Origin: Riemerella columbina
Lineage (GTDB): Bacteria > Bacteroidota > Bacteroidia > Flavobacteriales > Weeksellaceae
Direction: 5' to 3'
Length of the DNA: 64,000 bases
NCBI RefSeq assembly: GCF_030517065.1
Contig: NZ_CP103950.1
Coordinates: forward strand, 1,612,001-1,676,000
Shown here: positions 62,223-64,000 of the stretch, piece after piece
How the letters are laid out: each line of letters starts with the position of its first letter
Numbering within the stretch: the stretch's first letter is position 1
Notes under the pieces: generated by a model
The model's database searches: none
Told to the model about the DNA's origin: nothing
The model's input: the letters and a program-made list of their open reading frames with translations, nothing else
Made by a program: the position numbers and the translations under genes

Positions 62223-64000
62223 TTATTCTTCAAGTCTTACATCAAGTCCAAGTCCTTGTAGCTCATGTAGCAATACATTGAAAGATTCTGGAATGCCTGG
62301 TTCTGGCATCGCTTCGCCTTTGGCTATTGCTTCATAAGTTTTGGCTCTACCTACCACATCATCAGACTTCACGGTCAAGATTTCTCTCAAGATGTTGGAG
62401 GCTCCGAAGGCTTCTAATGCCCACACCTCCATCTCTCCGAAACGCTGACCACCAAACTGAGCTTTACCACCTAATGGCTGTTGCGTGATGAGTGAGTATG
62501 GTCCGATAGAACGCGCGTGCATCTTATCATCTACCATGTGGCCTAATTTCAGCATATAGATTACCCCCACTGTGGCTGGTTGCGTAAAGCGCTCCCCTGT
62601 ACCACCATCGTAAAGGTAGGTATTTCCGTAGATTGGCAAGCCTGCTTTCTCTGTATATTCGGTAATTTGGTCTAATTTAGCCCCATCGAAAATTGGTGTG
62701 GCAAATTTAAGTCCTAATTGTTTACCAGCCCAACCGAGCACCGTTTCGTAAATCTGTCCGATGTTCATACGAGAAGGTACCCCAAGTGGGTTAAGCACGA
62801 TGTCTACTGGTGTTCCATCTTCTAAGAATGGCATATCTTCTTCGCGCACGATACGAGAGACAATCCCTTTGTTACCGTGGCGCCCTGCCATTTTGTCCCC
62901 TACATTGAGTTTACGCTTCTTCGCGATGTACACTTTCGCTAATTTGATGATACCTGCTGGTAGTTCATCACCGATAGAAATGGCGTATTTCTCACGGTTT
63001 TTATAACTCTGTAGGTCGTTGTATTTGATTTTATAGTTATGAATCAATTGTTTAATCAATTCATTTTTGTCTGCATCTACTGTCCAGTCTGAACCGCTAA
63101 CATTCATATAATCTTCCACCGATTGGAGGAGTCTCATTGTGAATTTAGCTCCTTTGGCAATGATTTCTTCGCCTAAATCGTTTTTAACGCCTTGGGAAGT
63201 TTTACCATTAACGATGGTGTTCAACTTTTCTAAAAGGATGCTTCTAAGTTCGTTAAACTTAGCTCTATAAGTGGTTTCTACCTCTTCCAGCTTGATTTTC
63301 TCTTCGTTTCTCTTCTTCTTATCTTTGATGTTTCTGGAGAAGAGTTTTTTATCAATCACCACACCTCTTAGAGAAGAATCGGCTTTTAGGGAAGCGTCTT
63401 TCACATCTCCTGCTTTATCTCCGAAGATGGCTCTCAAGAGTTTTTCTTCTGGTGTAGGGTCAGACTCTCCTTTAGGGGTAATTTTACCGATGAGGATGTC
63501 CCCAGGTTTTACCTCTGCCCCAATTCTAATCATACCATTTTCATCTAAATCCTTAGTGGCATCTTCAGAAATATTAGGAATATCTGCGGTGAGTTCTTCC
63601 ATACCCAATTTGGTATCTCTCACTTCAAGAGAGTACTCATCTACATGGATAGAGGTGAACCAGTCCTCGCGCACCACTTTTTCATTGATTACGATGGCAT
63701 CCTCAAAGTTATAACCCTTCCATGGCATAAACGCTACCACCAAGTTTCTACCTAAAGCCAACTCGCCTTTTTCTGTGGCATAGCCATCACAAAGCACCTG
63801 TCCCTTCTCTACTCTATCTCCCGCTCTTACGATTGGTTTTAGAGTAATGGTGGTGGATTGGTTGGTTTTTCTAAACTTGGTTAAGTGGTAAGTTTTGGTT
63901 GCAGAATCAAAGTTGATGATATCTTCATCCTCCGTTCTATCGTACTTAATGACGATTTTTTCTGCATCTACATACTCTACCACCCCTGAGCCTTCCGCAT
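62223..64000 (-). CDS. rpoB: RNA polymerase beta subunit, C-terminal part (cut by window end)
   Basis: The C-terminal 592 or so residues of the beta subunit; the frame is open to the end of the window (…[14 protein letters not shown]), so the first part of the gene lies beyond base 64000. Conserved blocks are [20 protein letters not shown] (substrate-site region), [20 protein letters not shown] and [38 protein letters not shown], and [20 protein letters not shown] near the end. It heads the rpoB-rpoC-DUF3467 operon within this window. Confidence 0.98.
   Translation of the reverse strand, partial: AEGSGVVEYVDAEKIVIKYDRTEDEDIINFDSATKTYHLTKFRKTNQSTTITLKPIVRAGDRVEKGQVLCDGYATEKGELALGRNLVVAFMPWKGYNFEDAIVINEKVVREDWFTSIHVDEYSLEVRDTKLGMEELTADIPNISEDATKDLDENGMIRIGAEVKPGDILIGKITPKGESDPTPEEKLLRAIFGDKAGDVKDASLKADSSLRGVVIDKKLFSRNIKDKKKRNEEKIKLEEVETTYRAKFNELRSILLEKLNTIVNGKTSQGVKNDLGEEIIAKGAKFTMRLLQSVEDYMNVSGSDWTVDADKNELIKQLIHNYKIKYNDLQSYKNREKYAISIGDELPAGIIKLAKVYIAKKRKLNVGDKMAGRHGNKGIVSRIVREEDMPFLEDGTPVDIVLNPLGVPSRMNIGQIYETVLGWAGKQLGLKFATPIFDGAKLDQITEYTEKAGLPIYGNTYLYDGGTGERFTQPATVGVIYMLKLGHMVDDKMHARSIGPYSLITQQPLGGKAQFGGQRFGEMEVWALEAFGASNILREILTVKSDDVVGRAKTYEAIAKGEAMPEPGIPESFNVLLHELQGLGLDVRLEE

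Overview
The window looks like an AT-rich chromosomal segment of a member of the Bacteroidota, most probably a flavobacterium of the Weeksellaceae (Chryseobacterium/Riemerella-like) group. The support is: flavobacterial promoters (TTTG, 19-20 bases, then TAnnTTTG) upstream of many genes; gliding-type gldF/gldG genes; a fused CcsBA cytochrome c maturation protein; a TonB-dependent receptor of the Bacteroidota beta-barrel type; DUF3467 behind rpoBC; and the homogentisate route for tyrosine. The assignment is by recognition of families, not by database search. Nearly all of it is ordinary housekeeping chromosome; I see no prophage, insertion sequence, CRISPR array, tRNA or 16S/23S/5S rRNA gene.

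Layout. 1-7.2 kb (+): 3' part of an RNase G gene, an outer-membrane barrel, three consecutive POT-family peptide transporters with their own promoters or terminators, and an exported thioredoxin-fold protein. 7.2-12.6 kb (-): ccsBA, a DUF4377 lipoprotein, a UbiA-like membrane protein and recF, probably one operon. 12.8-13.6 kb (+): prephenate dehydratase. 13.7-26.0 kb (-): M20 dipeptidase; OmpA-like lipoprotein; an operon of tricorn-type protease, LrgA, LrgB and a THUMP-like methyltransferase; a TonB-type receptor; dapF-mltG. 26.2-28.8 kb (+): pepD and trxB. 28.9-31.8 kb (-): rpsF-rpsR-rplI and a ClC channel. 31.9-41.2 kb (+): hemN-cinA, mtnN, a nucleoid-associated protein, mdh, then hppD-orf-fahA-flavin reductase. 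41.3-46.9 kb (-): M13 peptidase, a 1-kb repeat-rich gap, a CoA-transferase and hmgA. 47.0-50.8 kb (-): SAM hydrolase, hemJ, gldF and a gldG interrupted by two frameshifts. 50.9-55.1 kb (-): lysS, a Kef-type antiporter and its frameshifted flavodoxin-like partner. 55.2 kb (+): rnpB, the RNase P RNA. 55.6-64 kb (-): dusB-xth and the rpoB (partial)-rpoC-DUF3467 operon.

How genes work together. HppD, HmgA and FahA convert 4-hydroxyphenylpyruvate to fumarate plus acetoacetate; the maleylacetoacetate isomerase is not in the window. The three POT transporters, the M20, PepD, M13 and tricorn-type peptidases and tyrosine breakdown fit an organism that feeds on peptides. HemN and HemJ belong to haem synthesis, and CcsBA inserts haem into c-type cytochromes.

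The most unusual signals are: (i) two A9 tracts in gldG, each exactly one base too long, while A8 tracts in neighbouring intact genes are in frame; (ii) twelve 21-bp tandem repeats open in frame on both strands, beside an older, decayed 84-bp (4 x 21) tandem repeat; (iii) three genes (hemN, SAM hydrolase, dusB) whose -7 element ends exactly four bases before the ATG, suggesting leaderless transcripts; (iv) a G11 tract between the diverging kefG-like gene and rnpB. I did not find a convincing new multi-gene system.
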